From Bacillus sp. OK048 (GTDB lineage: Bacteria > Bacillota > Bacilli > Bacillales > Cytobacillaceae): DNA of 64,000 bases. Positions within the stretch are counted from its first letter, which is position 1. Each line of letters starts with the position of its first letter. Made by a program: the position numbers and the translations under genes. The notes under the pieces were generated by a model, which made no database searches, was not told where the DNA came from, and saw nothing but the letters and a program-made list of their open reading frames with translations. Below are positions 40,266 to 49,918 of this stretch, one piece after another. The stretch lies in the NCBI RefSeq assembly GCF_900103525.1, contig NZ_FNHN01000002.1:1-64000 (forward strand), read 5' to 3'.

Positions 40266-41613
40266 GGTTTTCGCTCTCCTTTACGTTCTGTACATTGCAG
40301 AGAAGGCTGCCATCTATTAATTGAATTTGAAGTGAGTCGTTCTCTTTAACTTGTTTAATACTTTTTATTAACACATTCTCTTCTGTATAGACGAGACTGT
40401 AGCCACGTTCCATAATTTTTAATGGACTTAATGCTTGAAGAGTTGAAATGATCCTTTTAAATTCTGTGCTTTTCTTCAAGATTATTTGTTCCATTGCCCG
40501 CTCGATATCCTTTTGGGAACGGTTTAATCTATTCTCTGCCTCTCGGAGAGCGCCTCTTGGATGGTTTCGCAATAAACGGTTATAAATGGTATCATGTTGT
40601 GACTTCTTCACTTCTGTCAATCTTGAAGCACCACGGACTAGCATTTCTGTTAATTTATCTACCTGTTCAAGCTTTTGTTCGTAAAGGCGATGCGGGTAGC
40701 GAAATGCATAAGATTTTTGTACACGGTCTAGTCTCTGCTTTTCAATTCGGTATCTCCCATTCATGGATTGAAGCATACGCGTTTTTCGCTGCAAAATTCT
40801 CTCCATCAATTCCTCAATATGTGGCACTGCCAGCTCTGCTGCCGCTGTTGGTGTAGGTGCTCGCATGTCAGCAACAAAATCAGCAATCGTAAAATCAGTT
40901 TCATGGCCAACAGCAGAAATAATTGGGAGTTCAGATTGATGAATAGCCCTAGCAACTACTTCCTCATTAAATGCCCATAATTCTTCAATAGAACCGCCGC
41001 CCCGTCCAATTATAAGTATATCAAGCTCATCCATCTTGTTTGCTTTTTCAATCGCCCTAGCAATGGATGGAGCTGCCTTTTCTCCTTGTACGAGGGCAGG
41101 TAACACTAGAATATTAGCAATCGGATAACGTCTTTTTATCGTTGTGATAACGTCTCTTATAGCGGCTCCTGTTGGTGATGTAATGACGCCAACCGTTTGC
41201 GGATAGCTAGGAATGGGCTTTTTATGCTCTACAGAAAATAACCCTTCAGCTTCAAGTCTTTTTCTTAACTGCTCATAGGCTAAAAATAATTCCCCAATTC
41301 CATCTGGCTGCATTTCTTTAATATAAATTTGGTATTGACCGCTTGGTTCATAGACAGAGATATCTCCTTTAACAACAACTTTCATCCCATTTTCAGGAGA
41401 AAATTTCATCGACCGTGATTGGCTCGAGAACATAACGGCAAGAATACGAGCCTTTTCATCCTTCAAAGTAAAATACATATGTCCGCTCGAGTGCTGTTTA
41501 AAGTTAGAAATTTCACCACGAACATGAACATCTTGTAAATGAGGGTCAGCATCAAATTTTCTTTTTATGTATTTTGTTAATGCGAGCACAGTTAAATACT
41601 TTTTTTCCTGCAT
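40255..41613 (-). CDS. xseA: Exodeoxyribonuclease VII large subunit
   Basis: Catalytic subunit of exonuclease VII. An N-terminal OB-fold ([24 protein letters not shown]) precedes the nuclease domain with [30 protein letters not shown] and [17 protein letters not shown], then a long coiled-coil C-terminus. Length 452 is normal. Confidence 0.97.
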   Translation of the reverse strand: MQEKKYLTVLALTKYIKRKFDADPHLQDVHVRGEISNFKQHSSGHMYFTLKDEKARILAVMFSSQSRSMKFSPENGMKVVVKGDISVYEPSGQYQIYIKEMQPDGIGELFLAYEQLRKRLEAEGLFSVEHKKPIPSYPQTVGVITSPTGAAIRDVITTIKRRYPIANILVLPALVQGEKAAPSIARAIEKANKMDELDILIIGRGGGSIEELWAFNEEVVARAIHQSELPIISAVGHETDFTIADFVADMRAPTPTAAAELAVPHIEELMERILQRKTRMLQSMNGRYRIEKQRLDRVQKSYAFRYPHRLYEQKLEQVDKLTEMLVRGASRLTEVKKSQHDTIYNRLLRNHPRGALREAENRLNRSQKDIERAMEQIILKKSTEFKRIISTLQALSPLKIMERGYSLVYTEENVLIKSIKQVKENDSLQIQLIDGSLLCNVQNVKESENRDE

Positions 41614-41626
41614 TACAAACTCCTTA

Positions 41627-42481
41627 TTAGAACCGCAGCGTATTTTTTGCTGATTTAAGCGTGTTATACATAAGCATAGTTATTGTCATCGGACCTACTC
41701 CTTTTGGAACTGGGGTAAGATAACCGGCTTTTTCACTTACTTCATCAAAAGCAACATCGCCGCAAAGCTTTCCTGCTTCATTCCGGTTAATCCCGACATC
41801 AATAACGACGGCGCCTTCTTTTACGTGGTCAGCTTTAATAAAGTTGGCTATACCAACTGCTGCCACAATAATATCTGCCTGGGTTGTGTGAAACTGTAAA
41901 TCTTTCGTCCTTGAATGGCAATACGTAACAGTAGCATGCTGATTAAGGAATAACTGACCGACCGGCTTGCCAACAATATTGCTTCTGCCAACCACGACTA
42001 CATGTTTCCCTGCAATAGGTATACCTGTTTCTTCTAATAGGACCATGATTCCAAATGGTGTACAGGGTAAGAAAGCATCCTGACCCGTCATCATTCTTCC
42101 AATATTAATGGGATGGAACCCGTCGACATCCTTTAGGGGAGAGATCGATTCTATCACTTTCGTTTCATCAATATGCTTTGGAAGTGGGAGTTGAACGAGA
42201 ATACCGTGGATTGCTGGGTCTTCATTAAGGTCATCTATTTTTGTAAGTAGTTCTTCTTGGGTAGCCTCTTCTGATAATTCAATCAACACTGAGTGCATCC
42301 CAAGGTCCCGGCATGTTTTTTCTTTATTTGTTACATAGGTTCTCGAGGCATGATTATTACCCACAAGAATGACCGCAAGTCCAGGTGTCACCCCTAATTC
42401 CTTTAATTTTTGGACTTCCTCAGCAATTCCCACCTTTTTTCTCGCGGCTATTTCTTTCCCATCAATAATAATTGCTGCCAT
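41627..42481 (-). CDS. folD: Bifunctional methylenetetrahydrofolate dehydrogenase/cyclohydrolase
   Basis: Interconverts 5,10-methylene- and 10-formyl-tetrahydrofolate using NADP. The catalytic Lys segment [14 protein letters not shown], signatures [12 protein letters not shown] and [10 protein letters not shown], and the Rossmann segment [12 protein letters not shown] are all present. Its 284 residues are standard. It lies between nusB and xseA, as in B. subtilis. Confidence 0.97.
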   Translation of the reverse strand: MAAIIIDGKEIAARKKVGIAEEVQKLKELGVTPGLAVILVGNNHASRTYVTNKEKTCRDLGMHSVLIELSEEATQEELLTKIDDLNEDPAIHGILVQLPLPKHIDETKVIESISPLKDVDGFHPINIGRMMTGQDAFLPCTPFGIMVLLEETGIPIAGKHVVVVGRSNIVGKPVGQLFLNQHATVTYCHSRTKDLQFHTTQADIIVAAVGIANFIKADHVKEGAVVIDVGINRNEAGKLCGDVAFDEVSEKAGYLTPVPKGVGPMTITMLMYNTLKSAKNTLRF

Positions 42482-42508
42482 GACATTTCCCCCTATGTTG
42501 ATATTTTA

Positions 42509-42898
42509 TTATAGTTTTTCTTTTACCTTCGAAAGGAGCCCATTAATAAATCGACTAGATTGTTCATCACCGTATATTTTGGCGATTTCTATGGCTTCAT
42601 CTAAAATAACATTTTCAGGAATTTCATCTCGGAAATATTTTAATTCATAAATGGCAATCCTTAATAAGTTCCTGTCAACAGTCGCTAAACGATCAATCGT
42701 CCATTTTTCAAGATTTTCCTTTATTAACGGATCAATTTCATTTTTTGTTTCAACTACACCTAAAACTAGTTTTGTTAGGTAGTCGTCTCCTGACTCCCCC
42801 TCCAAAACATGTTCAATAGCAGATGCTGGATCTGTGTTACTAACATCGATTTGAAATAGTGCTTGTAACGCTTTTTCCCTTGCTGTTCTTCTTTTCAT
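42509..42898 (-). CDS. nusB: Transcription antitermination factor NusB
   Basis: With NusE binds boxA RNA in rRNA antitermination complexes. The 129-residue helical protein has the Arg-rich N-terminus MKRRTAREKALQALFQIDVS and ILDEAIEIAKIYGDEQSSRFINGLL. First gene of the nusB-folD-xseA-xseB-ispA-dxs run. In B. subtilis yqhY lies directly upstream; here a 1.5-kb insertion (NERD gene and tandem repeats) separates them. Confidence 0.95.
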   Translation of the reverse strand: MKRRTAREKALQALFQIDVSNTDPASAIEHVLEGESGDDYLTKLVLGVVETKNEIDPLIKENLEKWTIDRLATVDRNLLRIAIYELKYFRDEIPENVILDEAIEIAKIYGDEQSSRFINGLLSKVKEKL

Positions 42899-43173
42899 TA
42901 TACCGTTAACTCCTTTAGAGATAATAATTAATTTTTGTCAAATTTCATACATCGATTGCATGATAATATTCTGCACATAAAAGATAATAGCATAACTAAA
43001 AGCGATTCGCACTGTCAGAACCTATTTTTACTTCGTTGCAGGATACTAATAACAGTAAAAGTAAAAAAGAAGAGTTTACTATTTGGAGAGTTGACATCGG
43101 TTTCACAAAGTATACATTCTTTTTATCTTATTTTTTAGATATGATTGGATGTAGAAAGGATGTGGGATATGAG

Positions 43174-44082
43174 ATGTGGGCTGTGCCATACAAAGGGCGA
43201 AGTGAACCACTAGTATTAATGATTTTACGAATTTTGATTAAACGGATGAAATTAACCGAAGAGGAGCATTGGTATTATTTAAATCAAGAAAAAGGGTTTC
43301 AAGGGGAGTTACAGTTTGATGTACTGACGGAGAAAATCCAACGTGACTGTCATATTTTGAATGATTTGCAGCTTGAGAGCAACAAGTCAAGTTTCCAACT
43401 TGATTCTTCCCTTATTTTTCAAGATACTTATTCCCTGTTTGAGGTGAAAAATTTTGAAGGAGAGTACCTTTATGACTCTGAATATTTTAAAACACTCGGT
43501 GGAAGAGATCTTCCAAACCCGCTAGACCAACTTAAACGAAGTAAGTTATTGCTAAGCCAGCTACTTAAATCGCTAGGAAGTAAACTTACAGTTGAGGCTT
43601 ATGTTATTTTCATTAATCCCCAATTTACGTTATATCAAACTCCACCTAACCTGCCTTTTATTCTTCCAACTCAGATTGACCGTTTTATGCAAAAATTAGA
43701 GCAGAAGCCGTCGCGGCTCAATCAGGCGCATAAAAATTTAGCGGACAAACTCATTTCATTGCACCAGGTGGAGCCACCAAAAATCCAGTTGCCCACCTAT
43801 ACATTTGAGACGATAAAAAAAGGGTTGACCTGCTGTAAATGTGACTCCTTTTCAGTGACTATATCTGGATGGAACTTGATTTGTGGTGAATGTGGATACG
43901 ATGAACTGGTAACCAGTGCAGTTATGCGCAATGTAGAGGAGTTCAAACTCCTTTTTCCAGAACAGAAAATTACAACAAACATTATTCATGAATGGTGTAG
44001 CGTAGTCGATTCAAGAAAAAGAATAAGCAGGATACTGGGAAAGAATCTTAATATAAAAGGCGTTCACCAATGGACGTATTAA
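43174..44082 (+). CDS. NERD-domain nuclease-like protein with zinc ribbon
   Basis: Probable DNA-processing protein of unknown role. The N-terminal NERD domain shows the restriction-endonuclease-like set E45 (GFQGELQFD), D77 (FQLDSSL), E90-x-K92 (FEVKNFEGEY) and Q119. A C-terminal zinc ribbon has C220xxC223 and C237xxC240. No membrane segment is seen. The ATG at 43174 is chosen from the family's usual beginning (short basic stretch before EPLVLMILRIL); GTG at 43183 is possible, and the frame is open to 43036. It is on the opposite strand to its neighbours and sits alone, which suggests acquisition. Confidence 0.8.
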   Translation: MWAVPYKGRSEPLVLMILRILIKRMKLTEEEHWYYLNQEKGFQGELQFDVLTEKIQRDCHILNDLQLESNKSSFQLDSSLIFQDTYSLFEVKNFEGEYLYDSEYFKTLGGRDLPNPLDQLKRSKLLLSQLLKSLGSKLTVEAYVIFINPQFTLYQTPPNLPFILPTQIDRFMQKLEQKPSRLNQAHKNLADKLISLHQVEPPKIQLPTYTFETIKKGLTCCKCDSFSVTISGWNLICGECGYDELVTSAVMRNVEEFKLLFPEQKITTNIIHEWCSVVDSRKRISRILGKNLNIKGVHQWTY

Positions 44083-44144
44083 GAATGAATCATAGATAAG
44101 AGATAAAATTTATCCGTTAATAGTGCGTTAATACTACATTAATT

Positions 44145-44346
44145 GGATGAAGGACATTTCTTTCAGTTTCTTGCTGGGGTTTGTCCTTCATACCCAGGAT
44201 GAAGGACATTTCTCTTGGTTTCTTGCTGGAGTTTGTCCTTCATACCCAGGAAGAAGGACATTTCTCTCGATTTCTTGCTGGGCTTTGTCCTTCATACCCA
44301 GGATGAAGGACAAATCTGCGAATCAGCTGAAAAGTTTTGTCCTTCA
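44145..44346. repeat. Tandem 52-bp repeats, four units, with alternating inverted repeats
   Basis: Units at 44145-44196, 44197-44248, 44249-44300 and a diverged fourth at 44301-44346. Each begins GGATGAAGGACA (GGAAGAAGGACA in unit 3) and ends TTTGTCCTTCA(TACCCA). ATGAAGGACA pairs with TGTCCTTCAT within a unit (about 25-nt loop) or across units (7-nt loop ACCCAGG). Unit length is not a multiple of three, so it does not encode a repeated peptide. It lies between the convergent NERD gene and yqhY and accounts for most of the gap from 44083 to 44385. Confidence 0.95.
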
Positions 44347-44349
44347 AAA

Positions 44350-44378
44350 GAAAAAACCAAAGGATTTTCTCCTTTGGT
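44350..44378 (-). terminator. Terminator after yqhY
   Basis: ACCAAAGGA (44356-44364) pairs with TCCTTTGGT (44370-44378); on the minus strand TTTTTTCTTTT follows. Confidence 0.92.
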
Positions 44379-44385
44379 CCGATTC

Positions 44386-44793
44386 TTAGATCTCTTCTTC
44401 CACTTCTGGTTCTGGCTTTTGGTTTTCAAATGAAATGCCAACAACGTGGATATTTACTGCCTCAGCCTCTAACGCTGTCATATTAAGTAATGCTTGACGG
44501 ATGTTGTCTTGTATTTTTCCTGCTACAGAAGGAATGGATACCCCAAATTTCATTAGGCAGTATACATCAACTTTAATTCCCTCTTCAGATAATTCTACTT
44601 TAACACCTTTGCCATGGTTTTTCTTTCCTAATCGTTCCACCACACCAGTCGCGAAATTGCCACGCATTTGTGCGACTCCTTCGACCTCCGAAGCAGCAAT
44701 ACCAGCAATTACTTCAATTACTTCAGGTGCGATTTCTACTTTCCCATGTCCGCTGTTTCCTTGATTCATCTCTAATACATTATACTCGCTCAT
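44386..44793 (-). CDS. yqhY: Asp23/Gls24 family protein YqhY
   Basis: A 135-residue cytosolic Asp23-domain protein (IAPEVIEVIAGIAASEVEGV, VKVELSEEGIKVDVYCLMKFG) with an acidic C-terminal tail. In B. subtilis YqhY is linked to control of acetyl-CoA carboxylase and is encoded with accBC. Here it follows accC by about 18 bp, keeping that linkage. The ATG at 44793 has TGGAGGTG upstream; an overlapping GTG is rejected. Confidence 0.93.
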   Translation of the reverse strand: MSEYNVLEMNQGNSGHGKVEIAPEVIEVIAGIAASEVEGVAQMRGNFATGVVERLGKKNHGKGVKVELSEEGIKVDVYCLMKFGVSIPSVAGKIQDNIRQALLNMTALEAEAVNIHVVGISFENQKPEPEVEEEI

Positions 44794-44811
44794 AAAGTAC
44801 ACCTCCAGATT

Positions 44812-46167
44812 TTAGATAGACTTCATCACATCATGTAACTCAAGAAACTTCGTATTGAATTGTCCCTCTACAAATTTTTCATGCTCAAGTAATTTTATAT
44901 GGAACGGGATGGTCGTATGAATACCCTCGATCACAAATTCACTTAAAGCACGTTTCATTCGTGAGATTGCTTCCTCTCTGCTATTACCATATGTGATAAC
45001 TTTCGCAATCATAGAATCATAATAAGGTGGAATGGTATAACCTGGGTAAGCAGCTGAATCAATTCTAACACCAAAACCGCCGGGAGGGAGATACATATTT
45101 ATTTTTCCTGCTGATGGCATGAAATTCTTCTCAGGGTTCTCGGCATTAATTCGGCACTCAATTGCCCAGCCAGTAAACGTAACATCCTGCTGATTTACCG
45201 ATAGTTTTTCCCCAGAAGCTACTCGGATTTGCTCCTTAATCAGATCAATACCTGTGACCATTTCAGTTATAGGATGCTCCACCTGTATCCTTGTGTTCAT
45301 TTCCATAAAATAATATTTCCGATTGCGGTAGTCATATATAAATTCTACCGTTCCTGCACCTGAATAATCAACTGCTTTTGCTGCTTTTACTGCAGCATTT
45401 CCCATTTCAGCACGAATTTCTCCATCTAATGCTGGTGAAGGAGTCTCTTCTAAGAGCTTTTGAAGCCTGCGTTGAATCGAACAGTCTCTTTCTCCTAAAT
45501 GAATAGTGTTTCCATAGGTGTCTGCAATTACTTGAATCTCAACATGACGGAAATCCTCAATATACTTTTCTATGTACACTCCAGGATTACCAAAAGCAGT
45601 TAAAGCCTCCCGCTGTGTAATACTAATACCCTTAATAAGTTCCTGTTCGTTTTTTGCTACGCGGATTCCTTTACCGCCCCCGCCAGCAGTTGCTTTAATG
45701 ATTACTGGGTATTCAATTCTACTAACAAGCTCGAGTGCCTCATCAATATCATTTATTATACCAGTTGATCCCGGTACAATCGGAACACCCGCTTCGCGCA
45801 TGGTTTCCCTAGCAATATCTTTCGTACCCATTTTCGTAATCGCTTCAGGACTTGGTCCTACGAAGGTAATATTACATTCACGGCAAAGTTCAGCAAAGTC
45901 TGCATTCTCTGCTAGGAAACCGTAGCCAGGGTGTATCGCATCGCACGCTGTTAATTTTGCCACACTTATAATATTTGTTACATTTAAATAACTATCTTTT
46001 GACAATGTCGGTCCTATGCAATAGGCTTCGTCGGCTAGTTGTACATGCAGAGCTTCACGGTCTGCTTCAGAGAAAACGGCAACGGATTCTATTCCCATTT
46101 CTCTACATGCACGAATAATTCTGACTGCAATTTCGCCTCTGTTTGCAATTAACAGTTTCTTTATCAT
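44812..46167 (-). CDS. accC: Acetyl-CoA carboxylase biotin carboxylase subunit
   Basis: Carboxylates biotin on AccB with ATP and bicarbonate for fatty acid synthesis. ATP-grasp fold of 451 residues with [36 protein letters not shown] and [11 protein letters not shown], which holds the catalytic residues. It lies 16 bp after accB. It could also provide biotin carboxylase activity for the separate carboxyltransferase at 7.4-8.9 kb, though that is speculation. Confidence 0.97.
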   Translation of the reverse strand: MIKKLLIANRGEIAVRIIRACREMGIESVAVFSEADREALHVQLADEAYCIGPTLSKDSYLNVTNIISVAKLTACDAIHPGYGFLAENADFAELCRECNITFVGPSPEAITKMGTKDIARETMREAGVPIVPGSTGIINDIDEALELVSRIEYPVIIKATAGGGGKGIRVAKNEQELIKGISITQREALTAFGNPGVYIEKYIEDFRHVEIQVIADTYGNTIHLGERDCSIQRRLQKLLEETPSPALDGEIRAEMGNAAVKAAKAVDYSGAGTVEFIYDYRNRKYYFMEMNTRIQVEHPITEMVTGIDLIKEQIRVASGEKLSVNQQDVTFTGWAIECRINAENPEKNFMPSAGKINMYLPPGGFGVRIDSAAYPGYTIPPYYDSMIAKVITYGNSREEAISRMKRALSEFVIEGIHTTIPFHIKLLEHEKFVEGQFNTKFLELHDVMKSI

Positions 46168-46183
46168 CTGCGTTACCAGCTCC

Positions 46184-46699
46184 TTATTCCGGTTTTACTA
46201 AAAATAATGGCTGTCCGTATTCCACTAATTGTCCACTCTTTACAAGTACCTCAACGATTTCACCGTTAATTTCAGCCTCAATCTCATTAAATAATTTCAT
46301 TGCTTCAACAATACAAACAATAGAATCCTTCGTTACAACAGAGCCTGATTTAACGTACGCATCTGCTTCAGGTGTTGGAGAAGCATAAAATGTCCCAACC
46401 ATTGGGGAAGTAATTTTGTGTAAATTTGCTGTATCCACTTGAGATGCAGCAGCATTGTCTGCTGTAGTCGGTACCGCATCTTGAATAGGTGCTTCCGCTG
46501 CTACCACTTTCGGTACTGCTTGAACCACAGGAACAGCTTGAGTTGTAGCCTGTGGAGCTGATTGGACTGTAGTTACTACTGTTGTTCCAGTATTTTTTTT
46601 CATTTTAATTTTTGAACCTTCATTTTCATATACAAATTCTTCAATGCTGGATTGGTCAACCAATTTTATTAATTCACGTATTTCTTGTACTTTTAACAA
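46184..46699 (-). CDS. accB: Acetyl-CoA carboxylase biotin carboxyl carrier protein
   Basis: Carries biotin between AccC and the carboxyltransferase. The N-terminal segment [21 protein letters not shown] is followed by a Pro/Ala/Val/Thr-rich linker and the C-terminal biotinyl domain with K135 in [14 protein letters not shown] at 46699 is the likely start: AAGGAG lies 8 nt upstream, and MLKVQEI matches B. subtilis. GTG at 46708 overlaps the ribosome site. The product of 171 residues has a slightly longer linker than B. subtilis (159). Confidence 0.95.
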   Translation of the reverse strand: MLKVQEIRELIKLVDQSSIEEFVYENEGSKIKMKKNTGTTVVTTVQSAPQATTQAVPVVQAVPKVVAAEAPIQDAVPTTADNAAASQVDTANLHKITSPMVGTFYASPTPEADAYVKSGSVVTKDSIVCIVEAMKLFNEIEAEINGEIVEVLVKSGQLVEYGQPLFLVKPE

Positions 46700-46796
46700 T
46701 CTGAACACTCCTTGTCCTGCAAAATTAAGACTAACTACTAATACTATACGCTAATACCTTGCAAAAGTTCAATATCCTTCTTCTGGTTCAGCTAAA

Positions 46797-46823
46797 AAAA
46801 GGAAAGCCGACGGCTTTCCTTTT
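46797..46823 (-). terminator. Terminator of the spoIIIA operon
   Basis: AAAAGGAAAGCCG and CGGCTTTCCTTTT are perfect inverted arms around a single base, followed by a T-run on the minus strand. Confidence 0.93.
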
Positions 46824-46827
46824 AAAC

Positions 46828-47382
46828 TTATTTAGTAGGCTGGAATTCTACAGCTACAAAGTTTGTTTCACCAATTTCCTTTTTCACCATTTTGATAATC
46901 GCATTCGCTTCGGATTTTGAAGATTCCTTTTTAGACTTTACAATAATTTTAACAGTTGGACCATCTGCTCTAACGAGGACGTCCTCATAATCCCTTGCCT
47001 TAATTAATGTTTCAAGCGTTTGTTCCTTTTGGGCAATTTCATTTAACTTTTTCATTTGATCAACTGCTTCACTTCTTTCATTTGGAGGGAGACCAGTTGT
47101 TGCCACTACATCGGTTAATTGTTCTTTTAATTCACTGCGATCATCCTGAAGCTTTAAACGAAGCGATTCAAATTCTTCATCACCAGCAACCTGTGAAATA
47201 ATGGTATCGCCATCCTTCGTTTCAGTATCTGTTTTTGTTTCTTTTTGATCCGCTTTCTCTTCTTGTTTCACTGCTGCTAGTTCATTGCTTTTTTGTTCAG
47301 GTGAAGTAATGTAATAAACTGATAATACTACTACCAAACTTAACATTGTTAATAACCAAACCGTTTGTTTTTTCAATAACAT
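46828..47382 (-). CDS. spoIIIAH: Stage III sporulation protein AH
   Basis: Mother-cell membrane protein whose outer domain binds forespore SpoIIQ, forming the channel between the two cells. One N-terminal membrane helix (residues 8-26), a Lys/Glu-rich linker and the C-terminal ring-building domain (DEFESL to FVAVEFQP region) are visible. At 184 residues it is shorter than B. subtilis SpoIIIAH (218), mainly in the linker. Last gene of the operon. Confidence 0.95.
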   Translation of the reverse strand: MLLKKQTVWLLTMLSLVVVLSVYYITSPEQKSNELAAVKQEEKADQKETKTDTETKDGDTIISQVAGDEEFESLRLKLQDDRSELKEQLTDVVATTGLPPNERSEAVDQMKKLNEIAQKEQTLETLIKARDYEDVLVRADGPTVKIIVKSKKESSKSEANAIIKMVKKEIGETNFVAVEFQPTK

Positions 47383-47397
47383 TCGTAAATCCCCCTT

Positions 47398-48048
47398 TTA
47401 TTTTTTAGGCATAACGGCAACGCGATGGCTTGGAACACCAAGCGATCGTGTTACTGCCTCAATTATCCATTTTTTAACTTGAATGTTTTCTGCACCTTTA
47501 GCGACTACCAGCACGCCACGTATATCTGGTTTAACCTCTCCAACAATAATGGGCACTTCCTTCTCCCCATCACGAATGATAACTACTTGCTGATCGGTTG
47601 AGGTCTCTTGTACCTTTCTCTCTCCACCCTCGTTGTCCTTTTCTTCCGTTGTTTGAGATTTAGTTACTGTATTTTTCTCCAGCACCTTCTTATCTGTAGA
47701 ATCAATATTGACCACGACAGTTACATTATCTACTCCGAGCATTTCCTCAAGTGCTTTTGTCAGCTCTTTCTCGAATGATTCTTCGTAACTAGCAATAGTT
47801 TTATTATTTGAATCCTTTTTAAGTCCGAATGTCTCCACTTCTTCCGTTTTGCCTTGGCTGCTATTGACTGCCTGGCTCTCACTAGGAGTTGATTTGTCAG
47901 AAAATAATACATTGCCGACAATCATGAAGGCTGCACCGATACAAAGAACAAGGATCATATATTGATATTTCCCTGCCTTTTTATCGGTATTTTCACCCTT
48001 TGAAACTATGTTTTTAAGCCATGAAAATGGTCCTTTATTATTTTCCAT
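47398..48048 (-). CDS. spoIIIAG: Stage III sporulation protein AG
   Basis: Ring-forming component of the feeding-tube channel. A membrane helix at about 28-48 precedes a flexible acidic part and a C-terminal ring-building domain with DKKVLEKNTV, PDIRGVLVVAKGAENIQVKKWIIEAVTRSLGVPSHRVAVMPKK (conserved C-terminus, in several motifs). It overlaps spoIIIAF by 11 nt. Confidence 0.95.
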   Translation of the reverse strand: MENNKGPFSWLKNIVSKGENTDKKAGKYQYMILVLCIGAAFMIVGNVLFSDKSTPSESQAVNSSQGKTEEVETFGLKKDSNNKTIASYEESFEKELTKALEEMLGVDNVTVVVNIDSTDKKVLEKNTVTKSQTTEEKDNEGGERKVQETSTDQQVVIIRDGEKEVPIIVGEVKPDIRGVLVVAKGAENIQVKKWIIEAVTRSLGVPSHRVAVMPKK

Positions 48049-48670
48049 TCTGTTTATTTATCCCCCCTTCAACCGAGACTTCAATTGCGTTTTCGGTTAC
48101 ATTCCATTGCTGCGAAAGAAAAGCGGCGATTTTTTCTGATTCATCTGTTAGATCGTTAGATGGAAGAGGTGTTCCCGTATTAATACTTACTGGTTTTATA
48201 GCTTCGACTGTCGTAACTACTGTTTCTGGCTGGTGCAGGCGAACTGTAACCATTTCAAGATTTTCAGGGAATGATTCTTGACTATCATCCTTGGTGGTTA
48301 GTTCAATTTTTACAATTTCCAAACCAAATTGTTCCATCAACTCCTCTTTTACACCCTTTTCAAGCTGGACAGCCATCGTTTCTAAAATATATGCATGATT
48401 GGAGGCTTGTATTTCTTTTTTCTGCAATTCTATTAAATTTTCCATATTTTTTTCTCCAGAACCTTGAAAGGAGGGGATTTGAGCCATTGCCGTTTCAAAG
48501 TCCTTTGAGATTAATTTAAAAATCGGTGTCAGAATAATGGCAATTAACAGCAGCCCCGTAACCATTTTTGTATATTTTTGCATACTAGTATTTGGAAGCA
48601 GCATATCGATAACAGTTGCCAGAAGAATAAAAAGAATAATATTAGTTACCCATTCTATTAAAAAGTCCAT
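48038..48670 (-). CDS. spoIIIAF: Stage III sporulation protein AF
   Basis: Membrane component of the SpoIIIA apparatus. Two N-terminal membrane helices (about 8-28 and 37-57) precede a soluble domain facing outward. The ATG at 48670 follows AGGGGAGAAAG and gives MDFLIEWVTNII, the family's usual beginning; an open frame reaches 46 codons further upstream through spoIIIAE and is not credible. 210 residues. Confidence 0.94.
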   Translation of the reverse strand: MDFLIEWVTNIILFILLATVIDMLLPNTSMQKYTKMVTGLLLIAIILTPIFKLISKDFETAMAQIPSFQGSGEKNMENLIELQKKEIQASNHAYILETMAVQLEKGVKEELMEQFGLEIVKIELTTKDDSQESFPENLEMVTVRLHQPETVVTTVEAIKPVSINTGTPLPSNDLTDESEKIAAFLSQQWNVTENAIEVSVEGGINKQNGK

Positions 48671-48681
48671 CACTTTCTCCC

Positions 48682-49884
48682 CTATCTCATCATCATTGTT
48701 AGGTTCCCGGCTGCCACAATAACGGTAATACTTAAAAAGAACATGAGAGAGACAATCCCCAGTGCAGCAAAAACATAAATAACGCTTTTGCTTATAATAT
48801 CTAAACATTTAATAACGGGTCCCCCGCCTAATGGTTGTAAAATAGCGGCAGCAAATTTATAAATAAACGCAATCATTAGGATTTTTAGAGCTGGAAAAGC
48901 AACGATAATTAGTAGAATGGCTACACCTGCAATACCAACTGAATTCTTTAACAATCCTGAGGCACTGACAACCGTATCCGCGGCATCCGTAAATATTCTA
49001 CCTATCACCGGGATAAAGTTACCTGTAACAAATTTCGCTGTGCGGATGGCAACTCCATCGGTAATGGCTGTGGAAGCACCTTGAACCGAGATAACCCCTA
49101 GAAAAATGGTTAAGAAAAGACCCATTAAACCGATGCTCCAATTTCTGATCAACTGAGCTAGCTGTGTTACCTTATAATGATCCGACATCGTACTGACAAT
49201 ACTCAGAAGCGTGGCTAAAAAGAGCAGTGGAAGTATGACATATTGCATAAACATCCCGCTTATATTCATTAAAAACAAGATAACTGGGTGAAAAAAAGCT
49301 GCTGAAATGATTCCTCCAGAAGAGGCAATTAATGCTAACAGGAGCGGAATAAGGGAGAGAACAAAGGAAATCATGCTCCCTATTGTTTCATTGGTATACT
49401 CTATGACGACATGAAAACTATTAAGAGCAAGAATGACTAAAACCATATAGACAATTGAATAGGCAACTTTACTAACCGTGCTGCTTTCAAATGCATTTTG
49501 CATCGATTGTAAAAACATACTGAATATCGTAAGAAGTATTAAAGAACCTAGCAATTTACCATTCACAACAAATTCATGGAACAAGAATTTTAGGATTCCT
49601 TGTGTCCAATCCTTGAAAGTAAATTTCTTATCACCCTTAACAAAATCATACAAACTTCCTTTTTGGCTTTCTGGGAGGAAGCCTCCATATTTCGTTTGGA
49701 TATCCTCCCAATATTGTTTTAGCTCTGTTAAATCCATATTTTTAAGCTGTGCGTCAACTAATTCCTGTGGAGAAAGAGGTGTAGAGGCAAGACTCTCTTT
49801 TTCGTTAGCTTGTACACTTGTCGAAGTAAATACTAAGAATAATAGAATGATAATGGGAATAATCTGCAGCTTTTGCTTCATCAT
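48682..49884 (-). CDS. spoIIIAE: Stage III sporulation protein AE
   Basis: Polytopic membrane component (400 residues, signal-like N-terminus then about seven to eight membrane helices) of the mother-cell channel. The conserved core includes RTAKFVTGNFIPVIGRIFTDAADTV in two stretches and LQPLGGGPVIKCLD near the C-terminus. Two adjacent ATG codons follow AAGAGGTGAAAA and either may start translation. Confidence 0.95.
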   Translation of the reverse strand: MMKQKLQIIPIIILLFLVFTSTSVQANEKESLASTPLSPQELVDAQLKNMDLTELKQYWEDIQTKYGGFLPESQKGSLYDFVKGDKKFTFKDWTQGILKFLFHEFVVNGKLLGSLILLTIFSMFLQSMQNAFESSTVSKVAYSIVYMVLVILALNSFHVVIEYTNETIGSMISFVLSLIPLLLALIASSGGIISAAFFHPVILFLMNISGMFMQYVILPLLFLATLLSIVSTMSDHYKVTQLAQLIRNWSIGLMGLFLTIFLGVISVQGASTAITDGVAIRTAKFVTGNFIPVIGRIFTDAADTVVSASGLLKNSVGIAGVAILLIIVAFPALKILMIAFIYKFAAAILQPLGGGPVIKCLDIISKSVIYVFAALGIVSLMFFLSITVIVAAGNLTMMMR

Positions 49885-49918
49885 TTTTCACCTCTTGTTT
49901 TAAAAAGAAAATGACCAA

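Noticed and set aside
44145..44346. CRISPR array
   Set aside because: Units are directly adjacent and similar along their whole length; there are no unique spacers and no cas genes.
44147..44433. Open frames of 72-80 codons across the 52-bp repeats
   Set aside because: The repeat unit is 52 bp, so each unit is read in a different frame; there is no ribosome site and one frame runs through the yqhY terminator.
48671..48808. N-terminal extension of spoIIIAF
   Set aside because: It lies within spoIIIAE in another frame; the ATG at 48670 has a strong ribosome site and the conserved start.
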